Of a stretch of 23,966 nt of DNA, positions 10,101 to 20,071 are shown one piece after another. Numbering within the stretch: position 1 is the first letter of the stretch; the number at the start of each line of letters is the position of its first letter. The notes beneath the pieces were generated by a model. That model had not been told where the DNA came from. It searched no databases and was given only the letters and a program-made list of their open reading frames with translations. The translations under genes were made by a program, and so were the position numbers. This DNA is from Thamnocephalis sphaerospora (lineage: Eukaryota; Zoopagomycota; Zoopagomycetes; Zoopagales; Sigmoideomycetaceae): contig KZ992648.1 in the NCBI GenBank assembly GCA_003614735.1, forward strand, positions 1 to 23,966. The letters run 5' to 3'.

Positions 10101-13100
10101 AGCCTGCGGCGTGAATAGAAAGCCGTCGGCGCAGAAGCGTATGAGCAGCTCGGCCACAAAGATGAACAAGAAAATGGCGTCCAGCCATGGATAGATGTTG
10201 GCCTTTGGCGGGATGGCATTACGCAGATTCCTGCGGTAGAGTGGCGTGTCGACCATGACGACAACAATGCTGCCAATGATGCTGAGCACAATGAACCAGT
10301 CAAACCAGGTGCGCTTTCCAGCTTCGCGCGATTCGCGTGTGCCAACCAGACTGCGGCAAAAGCGACGCACGCGCGAGTTGGGGTAGAACATAAACATTGA
10401 GCGCTCGTAGGTCGGGAATGCCTCGCGAAACTCGGCTTCGCGCGCTGCACGTGCGTCCAGCTGTGGCACAGAACCGGCACGCCCGCGCTGCGATGCCTTT
10501 TTCATCAGGTTGAACTGATTTGTTTCCCTGTTGGGCCGCACCAGGCGGAAATGCGTGAGCGGCCGAGTTTTGGTTGCGCAGCTTGCAGTTCCACTTACAG
10601 CTCTCTGCGTGCCTCATCCGAGTCACGTCCAAAGAGATCCACTGACGCGAGAGCCTGGTGGCCTTTGATGCCCTTGCTGTCGCTGTCATCGTGCGCATCG
10701 AGTGCTGCACTGTTGCGCGACGGACCACGGCCGACATTGCCATCCTCCATTTCTGTTGCCATTTCTTCCATGACAATATCATTGTCATCGCCGCGCATCC
10801 GACGCTTCATGCGAGACCACCAGCTAGCCTCTGTGTGCTTGCTCTCGCGATTCTCCTTGGCTGATGCGATATTCTAGACATTTACATTGCACCACAGTGG
10901 GCAGCAGGTTAGCACGGTCTACTAGCTAGACTGGTAGCGCTCACTCTATGGCCATACCGCGGCATCGGCTCCAGAAAGCAAGCGACGCACGAGCGACTTG
11001 CGCACTTGAGCGACAATCCCCTTGGGCATGTTGTTTACCCGCAAAAGGCGTGGCTTTGGCTTCATGTACATGTACGGGTTCAGCTTACTGCGGACCAGCA
11101 GTGCTTTCTCGTCAGCAAGCAAGTGGCGAGCGTCTTTTGCAGCGCATGTTGCTACGCACCTGAGCAGACCGCCTGAACTGTAATGGTCATGCTGCTCTTG
11201 CTTCTCCAAAAACTGGGTAATTTGCAGTGCCCGTTTGGCCTTGGTGTCCATTTCAAAGTTCTCGAGCAGCACGGCCACGAAAAGATTGGCAATGACGTCT
11301 GTAGTGCACTCGTTAGCCAGTGTATATGCAGGCCCGACGCCGACAACCTACAGTGCGAGAACCAGTAAAAGATGATGATGAAAATGCCGGCGATGCCCAC
11401 CATAATGCCCGTTTGCGAGCGCATCGCGTTGTACAGGACCTCGTTCCAGTTTTCGCCAGAAAGGATTTGGAAAAGGGCAAGGAATGCTTCGCCAAACGAG
11501 TCAAAGTTGCGCTTTGGGCCAGAGTCGTCTTTGCTGTCCTCAAAGTCGAATCGTCCGCTAAATACCTGCATGGACACGGTAGACGCAATAGTCAGGGTCA
11601 TGGCCATGAAGAAAATGACGTTCATGAACGACTTGATGCTGCGAAACATCTTGGCCGCCATGGTGTTGACGCGTGGCACCAGCGGGACAACACGGTAGAA
11701 ACGCATCAGCGGGAATATGGTGAGGTAGCGATACCAGGGCACCTGGCGGATGAACGGCAGCTGCACAATGCTGGTGGCAATGGCCAGAAAGAGATCGGTG
11801 CGATTACTAGCGCTGGCCCAGAATGTGCGCCAAGTGGCGCTGGCGACCATGCGCACCAGAATTTCGACCGCAAAATAAGCGGTAAACCCGGCCTCGGCCG
11901 TCTCTGCCGGAACACGCGATAGGTTAGCGCACATGCCGGTTAAAACGGGCGCAACAGTAGCCTACCGATCATCTGCCGCTGCTTGGAGCCGGAGCGCCAC
12001 GTGCGTGTTGCCATGATGCCCACGCTGGCCACAACGACTGCTCCGCCAAAGTATGCAAACACGGTGTGATTAACGGCGGTCGTCATCCACTTGCGCATGC
12101 GCTGCAATGACGTAGGCCGTCTGCCCTCTTCGGCCATCATCCACGCTTGTTCCAGTCCCATGCGTTCCGCGGCTGCTTCAGCCGCGCGCGCCTCATTGCC
12201 GTCGTACTGTAGAAGCTGGTGATCCATACGCGTACCCAAAAAGGTCGAAGCATTGCTTTGCGAGCGCGTGTCTGCAAACGACTCGGTAATGACGGCTGGT
12301 AGGAGTAAAAAAGCAGGCGGTACAGTCATCGTCAGCATTTGCGCCATCATGTCCCGCCATAGTCTGTGCGTGCCAACTCACCAACAAACAGCTGCATGAT
12401 AATAAAGGACATGGAGAGAATTAGCATGCAGTGATATAAGGCTGCGAGCGCGTATTCAGCGTCCATCGTCCAATACATCGTCTCGGTCCAGCCTTCCGTA
12501 GACACCGAGTTGAAGATGGTGAAGACAGCGTACAGAATGTTGTCGTAACCAATGTAGCCATGATGTGGATTTTCTTGAGTGTCCACACACTGCTGCGACG
12601 CCGGACACGTGTATCCTTTGGCAGAGATATGCTCATTGATGCCAACCAAGCGGCCAGATAAATCTCGGTGACTACCGCAGAACTTTTCCGGCGCCGAGAT
12701 GGCGCCTGTATGAAGGAACCAACAGGTAAGATAAGCGATGCAGATCGTTGGTTGGTAGCTGTACATGTGCACATACCAGCATCAGGGCCGTCAATCATCT
12801 CGCATCGACGCACTAGCGTTCCCTTGAACGTTTGGAGTGCAATAAGGCCGAATAACAGCACAAAGAACCCGATGAATCCAACGACATTGGCCAAAAGCGG
12901 CATGGATATCTTGATGGCTCGCATGATCGTCTGCGCATGTGCAGATTAGTGCGCATCCTGCTGCAGATACCTAGCGTCTGTTCACCTACCGCCAGACCGC
13001 TTGTGATGACCAGCAAGCGCACAGGACGTAGTGCTGCGATGCCTTTGAACAGCGGGAAATGATCCACGCCAGAAAGCATAAACGCAAAGTCAAGCCAAAA

Positions 13101-15114
13101 GGCCACCACAGCAAGAAAGTCGATCCGGTTGAAGGTGTGGCGTAGGTACGCATTGTGTGGCGGCCGCAGCGCAGGTTTCCTCGTGCCGCGCCCCGACATG
13201 TCCGACGCATCCGTATCAGTTCGACCCTTGGTGATCCAGTGCAGATACCTGACGCCGGCCGTTGGCGTAGTGGATCTGTTCCGCCGCGCACTCTTGCCGG
13301 ACTGTGCCCAGGGCTTTTCCGAATCTGCCTCCACATCCGACACGTCTGAATGGGCCGGCGACGGAGCAGCAGATCCAGCTGGGGAAGGAAATGGCGATAT
13401 GGCGGGTGCGTCGTCGTCGTCGCGATCGTGTGCGCTGCGCTCTCGCTTGTTTAAACGATTGCGACTACGTCTCCGACGCAACTCTGTGCCTGATGGCGCC
13501 GCCCATCCGTCCGCATCGCTTAGCTTGCACTCGGCGTTACTGCCAAATGCCAGACCAGAGGCATCCGCGCGAAGACCGTGTGCTAGCGTTGTATCGCTCG
13601 TTCTGCGCTCATTGCTGCGCGCGTGGTTGCCGGCGCTGACCGGAGGCGGATTAACGACCAGACCAAACACGATGATTTTCACAATAATTTCGATGCTATC
13701 GGAAGGCACGCGCCGCTACGTCAGCAATCGCCAGTGCAATGCTCACATATCGGTGTGCACCTACGTATACACAATAAATATGCCCAGCAGCGCATAATCA
13801 AATCCGCTATCGCCAAACACATGCTTTTCGTCAAACTTGCGGCCATCCACAGCAAGCACGATGCAGTTGATCAGAACAAGCAGCAGAATCAGAATCTCAG
13901 ACCAGCTGGCAGAATGGCAGTGGTTTCAAAGTGGTGACCGCATGTGCGGCAGTGTGTTAGCGGCGAAAGAGACCCTTCCGCGTGCATCAGAGATCCTACC
14001 GACTCTGTAGTCTGCGTGCTAGCCAAACGCGCAGCGCATTTCGCGGTCCAAATATGCGAAGCGAATAGCCGCCCAAAGGTGGCTGATCCCGGTCAAAGGT
14101 ACCGGTGTACGTGTAGGACGTGTGCTTGGTCCCGGACCCTTTGCGCGAGAACGGAAACCGCGACGCCTTGGGCTTTGCGTCGTACGGCCCCGCGTCACCA
14201 TTGTCTCCGGGAAAGCGGTCTCCTGGTGCGACAAAGGTATCATCCGTGCCGAGAAACATGCTACCTATGAGTGCGGTGTCTGAAGCGTCGCTGTTGTGTT
14301 TTGACTGTGTGCGACCCAGCTCTTCCAGCGGAATCACATTCACTCCGTTGCTGTCTATCGTAGCATCGGCCATTGCATCCATACCGGTGTGACCGACGCC
14401 ATACACTGTTTGCATGGGCGCGGCAGTGCTGTAGCGCGCATTGCCGGTACTGGCGTTGGCAGCTGTATTGGCGGACGAGAAAATGACATTGACGGCGGTC
14501 AGGCTGGAGCACGACAAAGCAGCATCACGCCAACGACACCTACCTCCAGTAGCGACATAGCCGGCGCCAATACTCCGGGAAAACTCTGTATCGTCTTGCG
14601 GCTGACTGCTGGCCACACGCGACGACACCTCCTGCAGCGCATACATGATGGACTGACGTACGGACGGCCGCTGCTGTCTGCCGCGCCTTATCGCCGCCTG
14701 TGCCGACGGTGCCAGTAGGTGTCCACTGCTACGACTGCGCCGCTTGTTGGTGGCACCTTCGGACAGCGGCAACTGCGGCACAGCTGGTGAAGCAGCCCTG
14801 CTGTCTGGCCGCCGTTCGCTCACGGTGCGCCAACGTTGCACAAATGCGCGGTATTCCTGCTCGCCTACCGCACGTGTATCCATGCCGGCCATCAAAGCAT
14901 CGTGCGTTTGTGCTCGTGCAATGCGCACTGCTTCCGCCTCGTCGTCACTCTCGGTCGACGGCGGCATGGTTACAGCACTGTGAACGAGCGCATGTTGCGA
15001 CGTACTCTGTGCCGACGAGGGCGCTTCGGCAGTCGACTGCGACGTCACGTTAGCCACCGGATTGGAGCGGTGATGCTCAGGTTCGCGTCCGTCCTGTGGC
15101 GCTGACCCGTCCAT
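7112..15114 (-). CDS. CCH1: Cch1-type voltage-gated calcium channel alpha-1 subunit
   Basis: Hand-spliced minus-strand model, 18 exons, 6768 nt, 2255 aa: 15114-14544, 14462-14000, 13905-13765, 13695-12990, 12930-12777, 12705-12382, 12295-11966, 11903-11352, 11298-11160, 11087-10958, 10873-10599, 10527-9215, 9123-8141, 8074-7980, 7916-7717, 7645-7441, 7371-7271, 7197-7112. All introns are GT-AG and the frame closes at a TGA. Four six-helix repeats lie near residues 346-790, 860-1100, 1300-1640 and 1690-1930. Pore loops read STEGW, SGENW, STEGW and TGENW, so all four filter positions are Glu. An EF-hand-like loop (DPLATGYISVQE) follows repeat IV. In yeast, Cch1 with Mid1 forms the high-affinity plasma-membrane calcium influx channel; the same role is inferred. 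The first ~345 residues are Ser-rich and cytoplasmic. Three introns are stop-free multiples of three and could be retained. The ATG has G at -3 and +4. Confidence 0.93.
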
Positions 15115-15120
15115 GACCAC

Positions 15121-15171
15121 GCACGACTGCTGCTACTGCTGCTGTTGCTGTTACAGCTACTACTGGTGCTA
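15121..15171 (-). repeat. AGC/AGT-type trinucleotide-rich leader of CCH1
   Basis: Immediately upstream of the CCH1 ATG, the coding strand is an imperfect run of AGC, AGT, ACC and AAC triplets. It contains an in-frame TAG, so it is treated as 5' UTR rather than coding. Confidence 0.7.
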
Positions 15172-15656
15172 CTGCTATTAATAATACCAAGCTAGTAATA
15201 ACGGTTGGATAAATGGGATAACGACTGACTAGCATGGAATACGCGCGACAGCCGTGGTCAGCCCGCGCATACACGCTGCCCTCAGTTTCGGTGCGCCATC
15301 TGCCCATGCAAGCGGCAAACGTCTGTTCGCGTCGCAGCACCGCAGAAAGGCGCGAGCCACACTCTGTGCAACGTACCAAAGGGCCGCTCCCAGCCTGGTC
15401 GGCAGTCCGGACAGCGGGAATGCGGTGATGGCGGGTGGCTGACGCTGCTTGGCTAGACGCGTGGGCAGGCGCAGCACAGCCGGTGAAGAGCGTGGAGATG
15501 AATGCGCAGCGGAGTGTGGAGATGAACAGGTGGGTGGCGCGAGTCCGCAATAGGAACCGCCGCCACCAGCACCAATGCAACGAGTAGGGTCTTGAGGCCT
15601 GACAAGAAAGCCAAGAAAGAAAAGAAGATAGCGTAGGAAGCGTATGTGCCAGCGTA

Positions 15657-15677
15657 GTGTGTGTGTGTGTGTGTGTG
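15657..15677 (-). repeat. CA dinucleotide tract upstream of CCH1
   Basis: Twenty-one bases of alternating GT on the plus strand, CA on the CCH1 coding strand, about 545 bp before its ATG. A CT-rich stretch follows on the coding strand (about 15640-15595). Confidence 0.9.
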
Positions 15678-16149
15678 CAGGTGGACAAAAAGAACGACGC
15701 GGAGAGCCTCTTCTCTCTTCAAGGCACCAGCCAAAGTGCACCGACGTTTCATGGGCCGCCCGCCAGATGGTGCAGCAGCAGCATTTGTCCTGCTATGGCT
15801 TGGCCTGTTTCCCGGCGAAGGGCACCCAGCTGCATATGCCCATGGACAGTGCGCTTGTAGGTGCAGACCACTGCGGCGCCTGCATCGTCGCGCGCCTTCA
15901 CGCTCGCCTGCGCCATCTTGGCGACTAGCACGGCTCCGCACGATGAGGCAAAGGTGGTATCGAGCGTGATCGCCTATCGCACGAAGCTTTGCCGCCGCTT
16001 CCGTGACGGTAGCACGCTGGGTTTGCGAATCTTTGCTGCTAATCCGCCATGGGATCCGCAGTTCTCGGAAAACTGGCAGTTCTACCGCCACCGCCGATCC
16101 GTCCAGACGAGCCGCTTTTTCTCTTTTCGCCCCGCCTCATCCGCACGCC

Positions 16150-16169
16150 CACACACACGCACACACACG
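16150..16169 (+). repeat. CA dinucleotide tract upstream of the GLTSCR1-like gene
   Basis: Interrupted CA repeat (CACACACACG twice) on the coding strand of the plus-strand gene, about 680 bp before its first in-frame ATG, flanked by CT/CCG-rich sequence. Confidence 0.85.
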
Positions 16170-16850
16170 CTACCCGCGACCCGACTACTACGCTTTGCGC
16201 TGCCCACGCCCTGCGCATCGCACGCACGGCCCGACCCGACCCCGGCCCACTGTGCCAGAACTCGGCCCGACCGCCACGTCCCTGCACCCGCGTGCGGTCC
16301 TCCTTGGCGTGTCCCGGTGTGCGTGTGAGTAAGCGTAGCTGTTGGCGCGTGCCCATTGCATTGCCAACGTCTGTGCGTCTGTGTGTATCCACGCTACGCG
16401 CCCTTGTCTTGCTTTCGTGGTCCGTTGACCATGCAGACGGCCCAGGTGTTTCCTCCATTTCGCTCGACGGCGCTCTGGCCACTCTGCTTACGCGCCAACG
16501 TCTCTGTCCTGCGTGTGTGCATCCAGTGCCATGGGTCGGCGACATGAGCGCCATGGCTTGTTGGCGAGCCAGCTGTAAGCATAGACTCGGCGGCATGACG
16601 TGGCAATGATAGTCACCGTCTGCTGCCAAGTCTCTGGCCTACTGTGGCGTATTTGCTCACCTACGACAGTGCCGTTGTCTAGCAACGTCAGTCGCTTGCT
16701 CACGCTCGTCTGGTTGCTTTGAGCAAAGACATGCGCTGACCTGGCTGGTGTCCTGGCCACATGGCGTACACGTTTGTGTTGCATGTCACACGCTGATGCA
16801 TCTGCGCCGTGTTTTCCGATCCATCACAGCAACGAGCAGCGCTGCTACGA

Positions 16851-19302
16851 ATGCCCGCGGCAGCATCCACGGCCGGGTCTCCTATCAGCAGCGGCAACTG
16901 CAGCAGAAACAGCGCCATCATCAACGGTGTCGGCCACAGTCATTGTGGTAGCCACGGCAGCAGTGCGGCCGCTGTTTCTACTTTGATCGCAGTGCCAGCT
17001 CTGCCAGACTCGGTGGATAGGAACATTTGCGCTTCACGCGGTTCGCCCTTGCCCGCGGCCTCCTCAGTTGCGCGACTGGCATCTGGTCCTGCCCAACAGG
17101 GCGCTGCCTTGAACCACGCCGAGCTGGCTCGCGGACAGGAGCATTGCAGCATAGACCCGATGGCCATACTGACGAATGTTCCTGCGAGTGCCGTTGCTAC
17201 CAGTACTGAGGCACACGCTGGTGCACCGACCAGCCCGGTCGCTGCGGCGACTGCTGCCACGGCGGCTGTAGTGTCCAGCAACGCGGCTGCCGCGGTCCTG
17301 GTTGGTACGACCAGCACTGCCACGGCTGATGAAAATGTCACGGAACTGCATCTGGGTGGCTTGACGATCTTGCGCATTCGTCGCGGTGATCAGCTGGTCT
17401 ACAAGTTGCCTCAGAATCTGCCCGTGTCGACGCTCTCGACGCAGCAGCGTGCGACACTTTTGAACGCTATTCGGAATGCGCACGATGGTTTGGCTCGGGA
17501 TGACGAGGAGGAAAGCATGGAGAGCGGCATTCGATCGCCGCCCTTGTCGCCACCAGGGTCGCTGTCGTCGACGGTGGCGAGCGACGCGGGTACAGGTGCA
17601 GGTGCAGCTGGATCTACTGCCATGGCGTTAGCATCTCCGCGTAGTCCGGCGGATCTGCAGCGAACGATCGATCTACAGCGGCGTAAGATTGCAGCCATGC
17701 AGGCAGCGGCGCAGCGTAAACAGCAACAGTTGCGAATGCTTGCTCCGGAAGCGCGGCGCTCAGCTGCCGCCACTAGTGCTAGCTCGGGTGCACCCAAGCG
17801 GTCGGCTGGGCTTACGCCAGTGCGTCTGCCAGCGCCCATTGCTCCAAGGCCTGTGCCACCATCTGTGACCGCTACTGCCGCTGCCGCTGCGACAGGGACA
17901 TTGGCAACAGGGGCCAAACGGCCCATCGCACCTGCGCCCACTGCCGCAGCTTCGTCGGCGCCTTTGGCGCGGCACGCGTCGGCGACATCACCAACGGCGA
18001 TAACCCCGCGGCCGCGTGCTCCGTCACGCCTAGTGGCCATTGCTCCACGACCGCCAACGGCCGGCTCTGCATCCACAGCAGCACCAGCGTTGTCCCCTTC
18101 GACGCCGACAACGCTGCCGAGTGCATCGTCGAACGCAAGCGCCTCTTCCCTTACAACGACGACGGCGACAGCGGCAGGGGCACGGGTTGTGCGACGACCG
18201 GCAATGGATGCCAAACTTGGTGGCGAATGCGACAGTCCGAGTGTGCAGCGGACGGTGCGACCGGCGACAAAGTCGGTGGGCGTCAATCCACTACGCCGAC
18301 GGCCTGATGCTGAGGAGGTGGCACGGCAACGTCGCGTCAAGCGCTCCTTTGCGCGTGCATTACACGCGGATCAGCGCGCTTGTTGTCCAGCACCACCGCT
18401 AGCACCGACGGCATCCGTTGCTGGCGGCGTCACTCCCAAGTCAACCGGCCACGAAGATGGCGGCGACTCGGGAAAGCAAAGTGGCCATGCACCGGACGGC
18501 GTAGGCGACGAAGCAGCAAACGTGCCAGTGTACAATCCATCGGAATCGCACGAAGCGCTGCATTGGCGTCGGCCGTTTGCCAGCTGGCAGGATGCGGTAG
18601 ACCGGCTATTGCCCTGGCACGTCTACCAGTACGTCGAAGAGGATTTGACCGCGCCCTTACGACCGCTGCCCGGCGTATCTGGCGACTTGAACGGTAAGCA
18701 GCGCGGTGCCAACCGTTTGTTCGTCCGTCCGTCCGTCTGTACGACGGTGACTGACGTCTTGTATGCTGCCACGCTACCCACTCGCCGTGCAGATGACGCC
18801 ACCGTGCATGCTCTCAGCGCGCAGTACGGGCGCCTGTGCACACGACTCTCCGGGCTATTACAGCCCGCTGCTGACGAGGCAAGTCGTACTAGCGTTGAGC
18901 GACTGCAGCTGCAGGCGATGCCAGCGCACGTGTGCTTACCGCCTCCCTTTACTCTGCGGCTGATAGCGCCAGTGCACGCACGCGGCCAGTGTTCTTGCCG
19001 AACGATTGGTTGTGGAAGAGGAAAAACGGACACTGCGCACCCTGAAGCGCGCCGTCGCCGCTGGCATACCCTTTGGCGAAATCATGGCAAACGATGTTGG
19101 GTCGACGCCGCCTGACATGCCCTACAAACGACGCTGCCTACTGGCAGGACTTGACCAGGAAAAACGCGAGAAAAGCCATGATGGCCACGATGAGGACGAC
19201 GAGGATGAGGACGACGAGGATGAGGACGAAGATGAGGATGAGGACGAGGAGGACGGTGAGGATGCAGACGGCGCCTCAAGTAGACGTCCAATGTCTCTAT
19301 AG
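16851..19302 (+). CDS. GLTSCR1 (BICRA)-domain protein, probable SWI/SNF-type subunit
   Basis: Model: 16851-18693, 18793-18893, 18973-19302, 757 aa. The first intron (18694-18792) has a GTAAGC donor, a CTGAC branch motif and a GTGCAG acceptor. The second is required because the frame changes, but its ends are uncertain; 18932-18989 also closes the frame. Residues 1 to about 555 are Ala/Pro/Ser/Thr-rich with a short conserved-looking patch (LTILRIRRGDQLVYKLPQNL). From about 560 the motif F-x-S-W-Q-D-A-V-D-R-L-L-P-W-H-V-Y-Q, followed by EEDL, matches the GLTSCR1 conserved region. The second half of that domain (SAQYGRLCTRLSGLL, then AERLVVEEEKRTL) appears only after splicing. The C-terminus is a 25-residue Asp/Glu run. 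GLTSCR1/BICRA proteins are subunits of non-canonical BAF chromatin-remodelling complexes; a nuclear role is inferred. 16851 is the first in-frame ATG, but upstream exons are possible. Confidence 0.75.
19189..19266 (+). repeat. GAYGAR hexamer-type repeat encoding the acidic tail
   Basis: Imperfect GAT-GAG/GAC-GAC hexanucleotide units inside the last exon of the GLTSCR1-like gene. They encode an almost pure Asp/Glu tract. The antisense frame reads as a long Ser run, which is a shadow. Confidence 0.9.
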
Positions 19303-20071
19303 CCATTGCTGCTTGCATGGCCGCCCACCAGCGTCACCGGGCGCCGTTGCCATCGCCGATACAGTGGCAAGCGTGTGCCGGATATGCTGCTGCAGGTGTT
19401 CTACAGTGTCTGGTACGATATGCTTGGTGCCCAGCACGTTTCTCAGCTCTTCCCATAGATTATTGCCCGTCTTACGCCTCTCTACTTACACGCCCTCTAG
19501 CCACGCGCGCGTTACTGATCGCTGCATTCGCCCACTTGACCGTACATGTACAGTAAAAGCCCTGTTTATTTGCTGCAAGCAGCATAGCAGTCTATCATGC
19601 CACATTGCATCGCCATGCCTTTACATCAAGTCTGCACCGGCGAGATGGCAGTGCAAACGCAGGCGTCTAGAGCCAACTGCTTACCACCATCGCTATGCCG
19701 TCTACACCTTTACCGCACGGCAGCGCGATGCTATACGTGCACGCAGGCCAAGCCTGTGGCAAAGCGTGCCCGACATTGCATAGCTACACGCATAGGTTCA
19801 TCACGTGAATACGCTCTGTAGCACCGCATGGCAAGCAAGCTGCACGGTCTTTAGCATGCATACGCGTCACCGTCTGCTCGTCGTTTGCCTTAAACACCGA
19901 GTCGGCCGGCCCCCAAGTCCCGCTTGTTCAGCACGCACATTGGCGCTCCATCAACAGCTGTATACTTGCTCTCCACAACGTCCATCTTGCTGCCACGCTA
20001 TCAGTTTTCCTCTCCTTGTTGTATCTATTCTAACCGGCACGCTGACATCCAAGGGCATTGCTACATCGCCA
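19303..20071 (+). other. Intergenic region: GLTSCR1-like 3' end and Sey1-like promoter
   Basis: Seven hundred and sixty-nine bases between two genes on the same strand. No AATAAA or TATA box is evident. A pyrimidine-rich stretch at about 20000-20030 precedes the next gene's ATG and may mark its transcription start. The open frames here have no recognisable product. Confidence 0.5.

Larger units (their letters stand above)
15115..16850. other. Divergent promoter region shared by CCH1 and the GLTSCR1-like gene
   Basis: About 1.7 kb between the two starts. Each gene has a CA dinucleotide tract on its own coding strand with pyrimidine-rich sequence nearby (around 15560-15680 for CCH1, 16100-16280 for the plus-strand gene). 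Undetected 5' exons of the plus-strand gene may lie here: an ATG at 16544 opens a short frame ending in a good GTAAGC donor at 16575, and a branch-like CTGAT plus CACAG acceptor ends at 16829. No separate gene is supported. Confidence 0.55.

Noticed and set aside
15453-16091. 212-aa minus-strand frame and overlapping frames around 15229-16629
   Set aside because: All overlap the CA tracts and divergent promoter; THTHTH and CVCVCV runs come from the dinucleotide repeats.
17411-18340. 309-aa minus-strand open frame
   Set aside because: Antisense shadow of the Ala/Ser-rich GLTSCR1-like coding sequence, caused by GC-rich codon bias; no domain or promoter.
19122-19370. Ser-run protein on the minus strand
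   Set aside because: Antisense of the Asp/Glu-coding hexamer repeat.
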